Shown here in pieces: positions 21,640 through 33,584 of a stretch of DNA of 64,000 bases. The stretch spans positions 17,040,501-17,104,500 of the forward strand of contig JAULJL010000011.1 in the NCBI GenBank assembly GCA_030761205.1, written 5' to 3'. The DNA is from Fremontodendron californicum (lineage: Eukaryota; Streptophyta; Magnoliopsida; Malvales; Malvaceae). The notes below the pieces were generated by a model. That model was not told where the DNA came from and ran no database searches. It saw nothing but the letters and a program-made list of their open reading frames with translations. How positions within the stretch are numbered: position 1 is the stretch's first letter; each line of letters opens with the position of its first letter. A program made the position numbers and the translations under genes.

Positions 21640-21780
21640 CAGATCGTAGCAAGCTTCCCTTACAGGATTCAATCCCGCGAGCAACAAGTTGTTGGTCGGG
21701 ATGCATTCCCACACACAACAAGCTTTTTGCGTGTGTGTTGTGCATGAGATGTATTCGTGCAACACCACGCTACATCCCTC
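21640..21780. repeat. GC-richer patch with stacked hairpins
   Basis: A bipartite inverted repeat: ATCCCG (21672-21677) pairs with CGGGAT (21697-21702), and inside it CAACAA (21682-21687) pairs with TTGTTG (21689-21694). It is followed by CACACACAAC and GTGTGTGTTG tracts (about 21710-21745), which can also pair. It stands out against an A+T-rich background. Origin unknown, possibly the end of an old DNA transposon. Confidence 0.45.
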
Positions 21781-22024
21781 CTTTTTATAATAAAATAAGA
21801 TAAAATTAAATTAATTATTACTAAAGAAAATTGAAACTATGGAATAATAATGCAAAATAAATTATAAACAACAAAGACTAAATAAAATGAGATAAAATAA
21901 AATAGTGATGATTGATGAATTATGATTGAGACCCTTGTGAAAGCTTAAAATAAATAAATAAACTAAAGTTATTTCGAATGTAATTTTTTAATGTGGCTTA
22001 AGAGATCACAATATTCAACTTCCT

Positions 22025-22500
22025 TCTTTTCGGAAGAACTTATAAATGGAGTGACAAAAGTGATAAATGGAGTGACAAAAGTGATGCAAAGATCACAATA
22101 GTTGAATTTCTTTTAGAAAATTTTACATCTGAGAATGACGAAAGTGGCTAAGGGACTCCAACGTTCGATTTTTATTTTGGAAAATATATATGAAAGTAAC
22201 GGGTAAATGACTTATTTTTTGAAATAATTTATGTGATAGTGAAGGAAGTGATGTAGGACCACAACAATCAACTTATTTTTTAGATGAGAGTGACGAAAAT
22301 AGTCCAAGATCACAACGACGAACTTCTCCATTAGAGAAATTTGTATGTGAGAGTGAAGGAAATAGCTCATGAGACCACAACAAGCGAATTCTCCATTGAG
22401 AGAACTTGTTTATGAGAGAGAAAGAAGTGGTGCAAAAAACCACAATGGTTGACTTCCTTAGTAGAGTCGCCAAAATGTAAAGGGTTCTTGTGTAAGTGGA
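22025..22500. repeat. Degenerate minisatellite, about 7 units of 45-80 bp
   Basis: Each unit follows the pattern GAGAGTGA(C/A)G(A/G)AA(A/G)T...GA(C/T)CACAA(C/T)...ACTTCTCCATTAGAGAA.TT.TATGT. Unit starts are near 22051, 22131, 22236, 22285, 22350 and 22412. The oldest copies, on the left, are the most eroded. The array ends about 60 bp before the hAT2 terminus. Confidence 0.65.
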
Positions 22501-22562
22501 GGAAATGTTGCAAACCAGTAAAACGAAATGTCGTGTAAGACATCGAAAATGATCATTGGAGC

Positions 22563-23636
22563 TAGGGCTATTTAAACGGTCAGTTTTGCTATTAACCAAA
22601 CCGAAATACCATTAACCAAAATAATCGATTTTTTTTTCATCTTAATCATTAATTGAACATAATTGGGAAAATGTACATTAATTGAATGAAATTTATTGCG
22701 GTTAATTTGGTTGATTTTCGGTTAACCGAAATAAGTATCAGAATGAGCTTTATAACCTATTTTTAATACATGCAATTGTAGTCCATCTATAACAATATAT
22801 CCAACCAAATCCAAAAGAATAAGAAAGCTTTAATATCCAAATATTAAACATACTAAAACAACTAAAAAGTTAAAAATAAATGTTCCATAATCATCCACTA
22901 AGATATAAGAAACTAAGAAAGTATTAAAAAAGTTAGGGTCATGGAAGAACATACATAGAGTCATAGAAAGAAAAGAAAGCACTGTCAAATACCTTCACCA
23001 ACCACAACCAAGGGTCATGGCAGGCAGAACATATACATAAAGTACTTAATAGTTTCTTTTGGGTAATGGCAATAGTATGGTAGCAACAATTAGCAAGACA
23101 AACAACCAGCAAAAACAACCAATAATAAGTAATAAGTAAAAATCTAAGGCTCCAACAAAATAAAAGATTAAAACTTAAGGCATCTTCAAAGGGAACAACA
23201 ACCAATAGAAATGTCAAATGTTTCACAACAACCATCATAAACCAAAAGCTGTTGTAATCCATCAAAATTCCAAAAGCTAACCAGTGTATCTCCATCCATC
23301 CAAAAGCTCTCCACCTCCATCAATATCCAATTGTCTTACAAAATATAGGTAAAAATACAAAATACTATATTAGTAGAAATAAATCAAATAACATGAATTA
23401 TATTGTAGCTTACTTTATTAAGAAAAAATATCTTACCCTTCAACCAACACTAGCTCATGAATCAACGGTAGGCTCTAATGTATTCCAAGAGAAATCCAAA
23501 CACCCAAAAGAAAAACAAATAAAGATTAACATTCACAAAAATATTTTTAGTTCATAAAATAAAAGAAAAATAATAATTATACATTTTCAATTTTGTCAAG
23601 ATCTTGCTATTCTTCTTCAATGTTGATGCCTTTATT
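22563..23636. other. 3' non-coding region of hAT2
   Basis: About 1.07 kb between the inferred terminus and the transposase end. The first 170 bp carry subterminal motifs (AACCAAACCG, TTAACCAAAA, GGTTAATTTGG, TTCGGTTAACCGAA). The remainder is A+T-rich. A 118-codon minus-strand frame at 22939-23295 has no recognisable content. Confidence 0.5.
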
Positions 23637-25295
23637 TGATGATTTTCGAATTCAATTTTGTGTAGACACAAGGGCTTGTACAATTTTAGGGGTTAAAGAA
23701 ATCCTAAAAGAATCAAGCACACATCTCCCGATGCTAAATGTGGACTCAAAGCAACACTAGAAATCAGAACAGCTAACACATATTTGGCCAACTGTGAAAG
23801 GATAGGAAATTTAGGGTTGTTGAGTTTCCACCATCCTAAAATATCAAAATCATCAACATCGTCCTCGTTAACCTCGTTTAGATACCTATTCAATTCTGAA
23901 TTTTGATCCCCATCACTAGATTCAATGACATGCTTCTTATACAAAGATTTCATACACTTTTTCATTTTTTGTTGTGGTTCTCCTACAGCAATATGTGTTA
24001 TCACACTTGATTGGCCACTATCATTTGGAAGTGAAGGTTTATACTCGTCATAAAATTCATATAAAACTTCCTTCAACCTTTGCACCATTTTCAAACCTTT
24101 TTCACCATCATTTTCTCTAAGTGCAAAATCAACATTTTTAAATTTGTGACTAGGATCTAGAACAACCGGAACAAAAACAAGCATATTCATTTTCAAAGCT
24201 GCTCCAATATTTATCATATTTATCTTTCATCCTCATGGCCATCACACCAAATTCAGTATCATCATTTAGTTGAGCATCTCGCAAAAGACAATCTATTTCA
24301 GCAAGTTCATTATAAAGAATTTGGATGTGACAAAGTGCCAGAAACCCGCAAAGTGAGTTCATAGAACTGTTCTAAGAAGTCCCTCAAGATTCTAACACTA
24401 GTCCAATCCTTTTAAATGGGCCAACCATCTCCTAACTCAAGTTCAACTTTAAAATTATTATCTAGCTTTTTGAATCTCTCAAAAGATCTTTCAAATTTCT
24501 AAGCACTATCTAACATCAAGTAGGTTAACTTTTACCTAGTATTAACATTGAGACATAACAATTTTTTGCTTTCTATTTTTTATAGCTCAACACTCTTTAA
24601 TTTTTGTAATCTAGCTAGAGATTGCCTCACATATCTCACAGCCCCCTGACACGTGCAAAAGATCTATTCATTTCTTTCAAACCTTCAATTACAATCAAAT
24701 TCATAATGTGTGCAATGCATCTCATATGAAGGTATTTAACATTTAAAATGCAACCCCCTAGTGCCTATAAATTTTTTTCTCAAATAACCAACAACAGCAT
24801 CATTTGCACTTGCATTATCAAGTGTTGTAGTAAATAATTTATCAATCCCCAATTAAGTAAATATTCTCTATCAACTTGCCAATGGTCTCACCTTTATCAC
24901 TAGAAATTTAACTAAAGTTTATGATTTTTTTATTCAATTTCCAGTCATTATCAATAGAGTGAGTTGTGAGACATAAATAATTAACTCTTTGTAAAAATGT
25001 CCATGTGTCAGCGGTTAAACAAACTCTTCAACATGAATTTCTCAAAAACTGTTTCAGTTTCATCCTTTCATCTAAGTAGAGCTGATAAACATCCCTTGTC
25101 ACTGTAGTTCGTGAAGGAATATGAAACCTAGGACATGCCTTAGACATAAATTTCCTAAAGCCTTCACTTTCTACAAACCTAAAAGGTAATTCGTCAATCA
25201 CAACCATTTGTGCTAAACCTTTCCTAATCCCATCTTGATCAAATTTCCAAGTTGTAATATGCCTTTCCCCTTCAAGACCCTTACTAGGTAAAATC
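23637..25295 (-). pseudogene. hAT transposase remnant (RICESLEEPER/BED type), N-terminus missing
   Basis: Pieces in order on the minus strand. At 25295-25028 there is TWKFDQDGIRKGLAQMVVID, then ELPFRFVESEGFRKFM and ACPRFHIPSR, signature blocks that follow the BED finger in RICESLEEPER-type proteins. At about 24870-24790 there is TLDNASANDAVVGYL, with the conserved DNAS block, and at about 24740-24690 RCIAHIMNLIV. At 24362-23693 lies the DUF4413-type region, ending with ILGWWKLNNPKFPILSQLAK of the hAT dimerisation domain. Immediately after, the frame shifts, and the SES.FS-type continuation is read in another frame to about 23650. The BED finger itself is absent because LTR E2 starts at 25296. 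Multiple frameshifts, not functional. RICESLEEPER-like genes are sometimes domesticated, but nothing here suggests that. Confidence 0.85.
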
Positions 25296-25927
25296 AGTAG
25301 ACACCTAATTTTGTCCAAGCCCCCTAAACTAGGCAAATTTTCCTTTTCAACTTCTCAGAATGCAAAGAGACTTCCACCATTCCATAGATGCCCCAATACT
25401 TTGTTTCGGAGCTCAGCACAAAAAGTCAATTCGAAAAAAGTCAACCTCGAAAAAGTCAACCACTAAAAAAGTCAATTCCCAGTCAAAATCAAGATTCAAA
25501 GTTGAATTGAACAATGGCGAAAGAATTTTGATAATCCGAGGTCTACAACAAAAGATATAGAGTACGGAAGAGGGGTTGCGGAAATTCAATGTTGGGAAAG
25601 ACCTAATCCGACAAATTTGGGGAAACTACAGAGATAGCCCGATTCGGTGAAATTGAAGCCCCTAATTGTTAAAGGATGAATAAATAAAAATAGCACAAGG
25701 CCCAGTTTGAAGTGGATCCCAAGGAAGAGCCGGTTAGAGCAAAAACGGAAAAACGAGAAAATTCCCGAGTTTGAAAAGGGGAAAACTAAATCGGAGGGGA
25801 ATTTGATTGTAAAAATTGGGCTTTTTGGACCAACTCAAATTCAATATAGGAAAAAGGAAGAAGAAAAAGAAAATCTGGAAATCGGATTCGCTCTGAGTAA
25901 AACGGAGGTTTCGGAGGTTAAAGGGCA

Positions 25928-26480
25928 AACCGGAAAATCCCAAAGAAAATTCTGAAAAAATAGCAAATGAGCTCAAAAAATTATAAAAACTTTCAGATCT
26001 AAGTTTTATATTTTTTGGATGAGATTGGAGAAATAAAATCCAAAATCGAAGTTCATTTGAAAAAAGGCAAAGTTCAGGTGCACTAACCCGAAATTCCAAA
26101 AGATAATTCTGGAAAAATAGCAAACGAGCTCGAAAAATTATGAAAATTATGAAAACTTCCAGATCTCAATTTTATATTTTTTGGAAGAGATTGGTGAAGA
26201 CAATTTCAGAATCGGAGCTCTTTGAAAAAGAGAAAAATTCGGGTGCACTAACCCGAAATTTCGAAAGATAATGCCGGGAAAAATAGCAAACAAGCTCAAA
26301 AAATTATGAAAATTCCCAGATCTGATTTTAATAATTTTTGGAAGGTATTGGTGAAGAAAAATATAGAATTGGAGCTCAAATGAAAAAAGCTAAGTTTGGG
26401 AGGCATTAAACCAAAATTTCAGAGATAAATTCGGGAAAAATAGAGAATGAGCTCAGAAAATGTGAAAACCTCCAGAACCA
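25928..26480. repeat. Four ~159-165-bp tandem units in LTR E2
   Basis: The marker (A)AACC(C/G)(G/A) recurs at about 25928, 26085, 26250 and 26409 (spacings 157, 165 and 159). Each unit carries TAGCAAA.GAGCTC, AAAACTTCCAGATCT and TTTTGGA.GAGATTGG(A/T)GAA. It is the inverted homologue of 12965-13640. Confidence 0.82.
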
Positions 26481-28743
26481 AGTTTTGTATTGGAAGGGAT
26501 GAGTGGTAAAAAAAAAAAATTGAAATTGGGGTTTATTTGTAATTAAATAAAGTTTGGGGAGCCAAAATGCAATTTACCGAAGAAAATGAAAAGGGCCTAT
26601 TTGCAAATTAAAAAAAATGAAAAAATGAAGGAAATTCTAGAATATTCTAAGCCCTTGGCCGACCAGCTCAATGGGAGAGGGAGGGGATTTGATCAATTTC
26701 ATCCAATGGTCACTATCAATTGGCAAGATGTCATTTTTACTATCTTGAAACTGTCCTTGTCCATCCAATGGCTTAGGTGCTTCGTAAAAAGATAAGTGCA
26801 TCCTTCAATGACCAAGATCAAATTGCAAGATAGCATTTTTATTGTCATGCAAATATCTTTGATCCAATGGCTTAGATTGTTGAAGAAAAGATAAGCACAT
26901 ATCATCCAAGGGCAAAGGATGTCGGAGAGGCATGAAGGGTAAAAAAAATGAAAAGCACACACTCCCCACTAATTAGAGGCAGCCGGCCATGAAGGGAAAA
27001 AAGGGGGAGTTCTTTTTTTTTTTTTTTAAGGCAAGTTGATTCTTGAGAGAAAAGAAAGAGGAAAAAGAAAAAAGAGGAGAAAATTTTGCCAACTTTGATT
27101 TGGAAAGCAAAAGCTAGGTGACTATCTCTTCTTTCTTCTTTATTAATGTTTTTTTTTATTTTTTATGTTGTGATTCTTTTTATTCTCTTTTTGCCATGTG
27201 ATTTGTAAACTTTTGATGAATAAAAAGGTTTTAAAAAATAAATTTCAAAGGTTTTCTATCCTTTGTGTGTTTTATCAAATAGCCAAGTTTGTCAATTTTT
27301 TTTTATATGTTTCGTGCTTGGCCGAATGGTGTATGATGGCTTTGTGCTTGTTCTTGCTTGATATTTTTTTCTTGCTTGGTTGTGTTCATGCTTTTGACTC
27401 ATGTTTGATCTATTGTCATATGGTTGGTTGGCTGAAAATCATGCATTTCATGACATTTCAACTAGGTTTTTGGCCAATATCAACTAATGGTCTCAAGCCA
27501 ACAATCATTGGCCCATGCTAGTTGCGAGAGAGATATTTTAGATTGGGTATTCTGACTTTGGGATTTGTTTTCACTACTCATCCATGGTCAAAATAAATTG
27601 ATTTTTTTACCACATGCAGTAGCCATTTAGGCGATGCCATGGTATTTTTCTCATGATTTTTAGATTTTTATTAATCATGGTTGAAAAAATAGATTTTGAC
27701 AAAGCAGTTTTTAACTACCTCTCTAGATTTTGGTAAAATTCGGTCATAGTATCCATGCTCCAAAAATTAAGCTGATTTTTTCTTATAGAGGTTAACATGT
27801 CTTAAGTCTACCATAATTTTTTCAGATTTTTCTGAAATTTTTTAGAAGGGAAAAATATAGGTTTTCAAAACTGTCAGTGAGGGTCAGATTTGTTTTCAAG
27901 AAAGTAATAATTTTCTGTTTTGGTTAGTATATTAAGAGAAGGCTGATTTGGGACTTTAGCTACTGTCTTATGTTGATTTCCAAGTCATTTCAATCATAAA
28001 ATTTGATTTTATAAAAAGTCAGGTCAAGGGTGATCAACCCGGGTTTCAAAACTAGGAAAAATAGATCAACCTGGGTTTTAAAGAGGGGGGTTCGACCAAG
28101 GCCAATTTTTCATCCCAAAAGTTTCGATTTTCTTTAAATCCAACCCAAAGTATTTCGATTTTGAAAATCCAATTTAAGTATCTTCCTAAGGTAGTCGGAC
28201 ACCTTTTTAGGTATGCGGATATCCTTACTTCAAGGAAGAAATACATTTTCATGCATTGCATTTTTAAAATGTTTTTACTTAACTTGTCATAAAAACTATT
28301 TTTTCGGTTGATTAAACATTTGGTGAGAATTACTTCCCATTCTTTGTCGGGTTTGTCAGGTAGGTTAGGAAATTATTCAACACACGTGTTTATGGAATCG
28401 AAATGTATGGTTTTCATTTTACTCGGAACCATGTAAATATCCTATGAAAAAATTATTTTCCAAGCTTTGTCGGGTTTGCCGGGAAGCACAGTAATATTTT
28501 CTAACATATGCCATTTATGTGATTCCTCACATGAAAAATTAATTCCATGACCATTCATGTTCCATTATATTAACATTTGTCATTTTAATTATGCATTTTC
28601 CATGTTCATGCATATTCCATGACATTCAATTTTTGCTATCTTAGTCATACAAATCTTATATGTATGAACATTCCATGGTGATGCCATTTTATGATTTAAA
28701 TTTCATGTTGCTATCTTGGTTATGATGTGATTATGAATATTTT

Positions 28744-29010
28744 ATGATTATGTCATTTTGTGATTTTGCCATGTCAAGCATGCCATACCATTGTTTCATA
28801 TGCCATGTCATTCATTTACATGCTATGTCATCTAGATTATGCCATGTCATTCAATTTGCCATGTCATTCACATGCCACGTCATTCATATGCCATGTCATG
28901 TCATTCATATGCCATATCATTCATTCACATGCCACGTCATCAAGAATTTGCCATGTCATTCCCATGACATGTCATTTATTATGCCATATCATTCATATAC
29001 CAAGTCATAT
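28744..29010. repeat. CATGTCATTC-type short tandem repeats
   Basis: About 15 imperfect units of 10-20 bp (ATGCCATGTCATTCAT variants) at the right end of E2. Open frames across it are Cys/His/Met/Ile-rich artefacts, not genes. Confidence 0.85.
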
Positions 29011-29013
29011 TGG

Positions 29014-31249
29014 TGTATGCCCTAGAGCCAATCAGATTGAGCTTGGGATACACAGTCAATAAAAGCATACCCTTCACTATGATGATAGTGATACAAGGTT
29101 TTCCTTCATGTTAGTACAATGATAAGGAGTTATTAAGTACTAAACAGATGAAGCCCATGGAACATAATGGCCTTGCAAAGGAATTATAAAGAGTTATAAC
29201 TATGAGATCCTTATGCATCAAAGCCTTGTTCCTCAAACTGTTCCCGGTCATCGTATTGCCCAGACGGGGCATTGGCAATGCTCAAAGACTAGTATATGTT
29301 AAGCCTTCTTATTTATGAAGTAAGCAACCGAACTCATATAGGTTGAAGTATGGGATACTTAGGATAACATATAGGTGCTTGTCTGTTGAACAAGTTTACT
29401 GAACATGGCCCAGCAAGAGACTTCATTTGGTAATATATCACTCTAGTGTCTATGATAATGTTCTCTTAGTACCAGTCGTGTAAATTAGTCCTCAAACTTG
29501 TGATACCAGGTCATCTTGTATGAAGAGTGTCATACTTAGATTCAATCACGAACGGGTCCCAAACACGAGGATGCTTATGGTATGGTGTTATTGGGTATGA
29601 CATGAACCATACGAAGATGAATGAGTGATCCAGAGAGGATTCACCACTCCCTAAGATATTGGAGACATATCTCGTTTGTTCTTGACTATGATTATCTTGA
29701 TTAAGTCTTTGGGCGAAGCATGATGGATTTAGGAGAAAGTTGTTTCTCTAAATTCATATGGTTAATCATAAGTTGCAAAGAACTAATATGGATTGACCAT
29801 GAGTAGACACTGCACCATGCTCATGCGCTATTCGGGATATATGGTGAAAAGGATCGTATTACACCGAGAGGCTGGTTGCTGAAAGGTTCTAAAAGGTCAC
29901 GCTGACTTCACAATATTTGGGTGGTCATGATGGGTTGCTAGATCTGCTCATGATCTATGTAAACAAGTTAATGAGATTAACTTATGTTCATTGCCAACAT
30001 ATTGGGAACCTATAGGGTCACACATATAAGAACAGATATGTATGGATTAAACATGGTATTCTATTAAGGTAAAACTTAATGGAGTAAAAGATCTATATTA
30101 AGGACTTAATTGAAGAAGTTGCATTAAGAGAGATTAAGACATAATTGAGATTTGAAAAATCCAAGGACAATGTCTTAATGAGATAAGAAGAATCAAGAAG
30201 TCTTATCTAGTATAGTCGACTTTGACATAGAGATGTACAAGGTGAATTTCGAATGACTATACTATATTGGTATAATGTCATGAGATGATATTAATAGATT
30301 AATGACATGAATTGTTGATGAGGAGAAAGAAATTTAATTGAGAATTAAATTACTTTCGTTTAGAAATTAATCTATCCAATTTATAAGCATGATAAATTAG
30401 AATGGGTCTAAAGTGACTATTCTAATTTAGGACTGTCCATTAAGGATGGTTGGCCCAACTTAAGGCATTAAGATTGTTGGACCATTATCATTATTAGGTA
30501 ATATAATGGGCCTACTGATCCAGCTTATAACTAAATAGTTTAAGTCCAAGTGGATTAATGAAAATCTTGTGCAACAAGCTACAAGGGGCCGGCCAAGCTT
30601 AGGGAGAGAGTGGTCAGGGTTTGCGCCACTATATAATTCTGATATAAAGGCTGTAGCCGCCTAAGGGACTTTGATTCAACTTGTGACATTCTGATTTTGC
30701 TTGATAAAAAGTTTGGTTTCAAGAAGAAAACCCTTCCTTAGCAAAACAGTGAAATCGCAGCCTCCCTGCAGTCACAAGTGCTTGCTGCAATTCCTCATTT
30801 TCTTGGTTTTTCTTGCCACTTCTTCACCTTGTTGAGTGAGATTCGTGTAAGGAGAAAAACACAAGGATATAGATATTTTTATTGTGATCTTAGGATCAAC
30901 TTTCTAGCACAAGTGAATCACCATACCTTAGAGAAGGATCCTTCAGCTTTCCATGTGGACTAGCTCTAGAGGAAGGACAATTGTGCTTCTTGTGGTATTG
31001 GACGAGTTGGAAGCTTTGTAGATCTTGGATTTGAGAGAAATTCGAGATTTAGATCCGCAACTTAAGGTTACGATATCTTAAGTAGGTAACTTCTAAATCA
31101 TATGGGTGATTTATTTTGTTTTGAATGCTATAAACCTATGCTAAACACAAGCCTAAGATCGTGTTATACTTCGAGTGCTTCTTTGTTTATTTCTGCTGCA
31201 CTTTGATTATTATGTTTAAGCATGAGCCCTAGGTAGAGTAAACCCAACA
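29014..31249 (+). repeat. 5' LTR of the copia element
   Basis: Begins TGTATGCCCTAGAGCC and ends AAACCCAACA, one base before the primer site. About 2.24 kb, long for copia. A promoter candidate is ACTATATAATTC...GATATAAAGG at 30632-30655. The start is placed by the TGT...ACA ends and the break from E2 repeats. It could be off by a few bases because no second LTR is available for comparison. Confidence 0.72.
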
Positions 31250-31250
31250 G

Positions 31251-31263
31251 TGGTATCAGAGCC
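31251..31263 (+). other. Copia primer-binding site (tRNA-iMet)
   Basis: TGGTATCAGAGCC, the standard plant copia primer site complementary to the 3' end of initiator tRNA-Met, one base after the LTR end. Confidence 0.95.
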
Positions 31264-33584
31264 AAGGTTCTGTTGTTTACATGAGGTTTGTGTATGTCAA
31301 TTCTTGGTGATATACAAGTTGTTGTGTTGTGTATTGATTTTGGCATTATTCGATTCCTAAGGATTTAAAAGAAAAGATGTTTTCTTTAATTTTGTTAAAT
31401 ATGGACAGCAGCTATAAGGTGACTTTAATCATGTTTTAAATTGATTAAACGGTAGATTAAAATTGTTTTAATCAACAAGGATTAAGGCCATAACATGTCT
31501 TAGCAAACCCAACAAGTTTTGATGCAAAACACTTAGTTTTGAGTCAAGTTTTGTAGGCTGATTTGGGGATGATATAAAATTGATTTTTTTAGATGTTTTA
31601 GATCTGAAAATTTTATATTACATGCTGCCATTGAATTTACAAAATTTATTTGATCTTAAAACGTTTAAGCGAAGTTTTTTTTGGACATGAAACGTTGTTA
31701 CTACAATGCTGAAATTTTCTGGACTATTTTGTAGGTGTTTGCATGCCATAAAATTCGAGCATAAGTGAGGAAACGTTTCACATGTTTGCTAGGAATTTTG
31801 GATAGCATCTAAGGTGAATATGATTTATTTAATGATGGCTGGTTTAGACATGGAACATGACAGGATAAAGCGTCAATTGTTGCTGCAAGCAAGTAGGCCG
31901 AACCGCGGCATCAAAGAGGCAATTGTTGCCGAATTGAGTGCAGCTGTAAGAGGCGGCCAGTAAGATCTTTTAGGGCATCTAGTATCCACAGTAGATGGCA
32001 TATAATAGTCTGATCACAGGCTGGCAACGGCCATTTGATGGCCAAAGAGATTGCCTGGCCTAGGACACTAAGAGTTAGAGTCCTACTTCAACAAGGAAAC
32101 CGTTTCCTAGTGGGAGTGTGAATCCTAAAGGTTAGGATAGACTTGTAGTATGATTAGGTACGAGTTACCTAATGAGACTTTAAGTTCCTAAAGAGTTAGG
32201 ATGGATTGCAAACTTAAAGACTCTGTATAAGACAATGAGATGTCTTAAAATGTTTAGGATGTTTAAGCATGCTAGAATGTTTTGACTTAATTAAGACAAG
32301 CAACCTAAAAGTTAGGTAAAGTCCGATTACAAGATAGCTTTCTTAATTGTTAAGATGTTATTACAAGTATTTTCATAGGTGTAACCGAAAATTGCTAGAA
32401 TGATTTGATAAATTGTTTCAAATTTATTTGATGACATTTATGCAAATAGTACACAAGATCACCAAGTGATATTGACTATGCATGTTTTTAGTTCATGCTC
32501 ATAATATGATTATGTATGCATGAAGGACGGTTATGGACTAGACCTTAGTATGACTAGGGAATGTATGGTTGAATTTTCTTATTGGTATTTTATAAATAGG
32601 GTATGCGCACCCTACCTTGTCTTTTTCATTCTGGAGTTGTAAATTCTCTTCTCATCTAACTCACCTCGAATGTAACTCGAGGTTTCTGATAAAGCAATGT
32701 AATTGTTATATTCTTTATAGATTTAGATATAGGATAAGAAATTGAATTTATGTAAATTTCAAGTTTGTAAGGAGATATGGCGCCAAGAATCAACAACCAA
32801 GGAGATTACCAACAAAGTTTTCGAAGACTATGTATGGTATCCCCTAGGAGTTTGACCAACTAGTTTCCTAAAGGCTCAAGGAAACTAGATTAGAATAAAG
32901 TCCATAATCATCCTAGTAGATTGAATATGATAAATTTATTTTGAATTATATATATGCTATGTATGAAATTTAATGAATGCTATGCATGTCAATCAAGTAT
33001 GAAATCAATGAGACCTATATAAAAGTTAAATGAAATCCTTCATTAAATTATATTGAGTCTATGTTACGCATGATAAGTTGCCTTCCACTATCATAACAAG
33101 ATAATCAGAGTTCTTCCATTAGGAGGCTTATTGAGTCACTCAAGGTCAAACTTATGTACGAACATGTTTGAGTTATTGAATATGAGTTTTACTCAACTAA
33201 GTTTTATGTAATCTGGATGCGTAAAACTTGATCACATGACATTTAGAGGCATAGTTAGGTGAAATGCATATGACGTATATGGGCAAAGAGTTGTCACCTA
33301 ACTGGATCTAGGAGTTGCATAGAGATGTAATTGGTAAACAAAGTTACCTACTCAATTAGTTTCAACATAGCTTGTTGAAGCACTCAAGGTTATGCTGGAA
33401 TGAAAGGGGTCCTAGCTTATTAAGAAGTTTAAGAGTTAAATTTCTTGAAATAGTAGTAGAGGGCTATTATTTTGTTAAAATAATGAGAATAATCATTTAA
33501 GTATTAAAGCTTGACATAAATGATTACTACTTGCTATTTATTGACTGTTAAATGTTTTGATTCATATAAGATATAAACGCTAGA
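31264..33584 (+). other. Copia leader region with a second promoter-like block
   Basis: About 2.3 kb between primer site and gag, unusually long. It has no long ORF. A TATAAATAGG box at 32591-32600 is followed, about 180 bp on, by an ATG (32778) in a good plant context that opens a 28-codon frame. The block 32060-32340, with repeated TTAGGA and AAAGAGTTAGG phrases, has the look of LTR or U3 sequence. It may be a fragment of another element captured in the leader. Confidence 0.4.
32591..32600 (+). promoter_or_regulatory. TATA-box candidate in copia leader
   Basis: TATAAATAGG, a near-ideal plant TATA box, followed by a CACCCTACC-rich stretch and pyrimidine tracts. No functional gene lies downstream, only the broken copia gag. 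Confidence 0.4.

Larger units (their letters stand above)
22563..25295 (-). mobile_element. hAT transposon 'hAT2' (RICESLEEPER-like), 5' part displaced by E2
   Basis: Minus-strand transposase remnant followed by a 3' region. The left terminus TAGGGCTATTTAAACGG resembles hAT ends. The subterminal DNA is rich in AACC(A/G)AA-type motifs in both orientations, including a 14-bp palindrome TTCGGTTAACCGAA at 22717-22730. The right side is cut off at 25296, where a Tat LTR begins inside the coding region. The missing N-terminal part should lie beyond the nested insertions, outside the window. Confidence 0.75.
25296..29013 (+). mobile_element. Tat-type LTR 'E2' (subfamily E), plus orientation, truncated
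   Basis: Starts AGTAGACACCTAATTTTGTC, the family LTR start with its first T changed to A, inside the hAT2 transposase. It is collinear with the reverse complement of E1, including the TTCAATTGAAC-like and CGAGGTCTAC blocks and four tandem units of about 159 bp (25928-26480). The upstream flank is hAT2, not a polypurine tract, so this is a 5' or solo LTR. Its terminal part (GGTTGCGACA expected) is missing because a copia LTR begins at 29014. Its last 250 bp are CATGTCATTC-type repeats (28744-29010) that generate spurious reading frames. Confidence 0.8.

Noticed and set aside
21660..21700. tRNA T-arm-like GGATTCAATCC
   Set aside because: No acceptor, D or anticodon arms at proper spacing on either strand.
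24150..25295. Possible domesticated RICESLEEPER gene
   Set aside because: Several frameshifts, no BED finger, and an LTR sits in the coding region.
28744..29062. Two overlapping plus frames rich in Cys, His, Met and Ile
   Set aside because: They are the CATGTCATTC-type repeats of LTR E2 read in two frames, with no domain.
32778..32864. Short MAPRINNQ frame as a gene
   Set aside because: Only 28 codons with no continuation, so kept only as part of the promoter-like observation.
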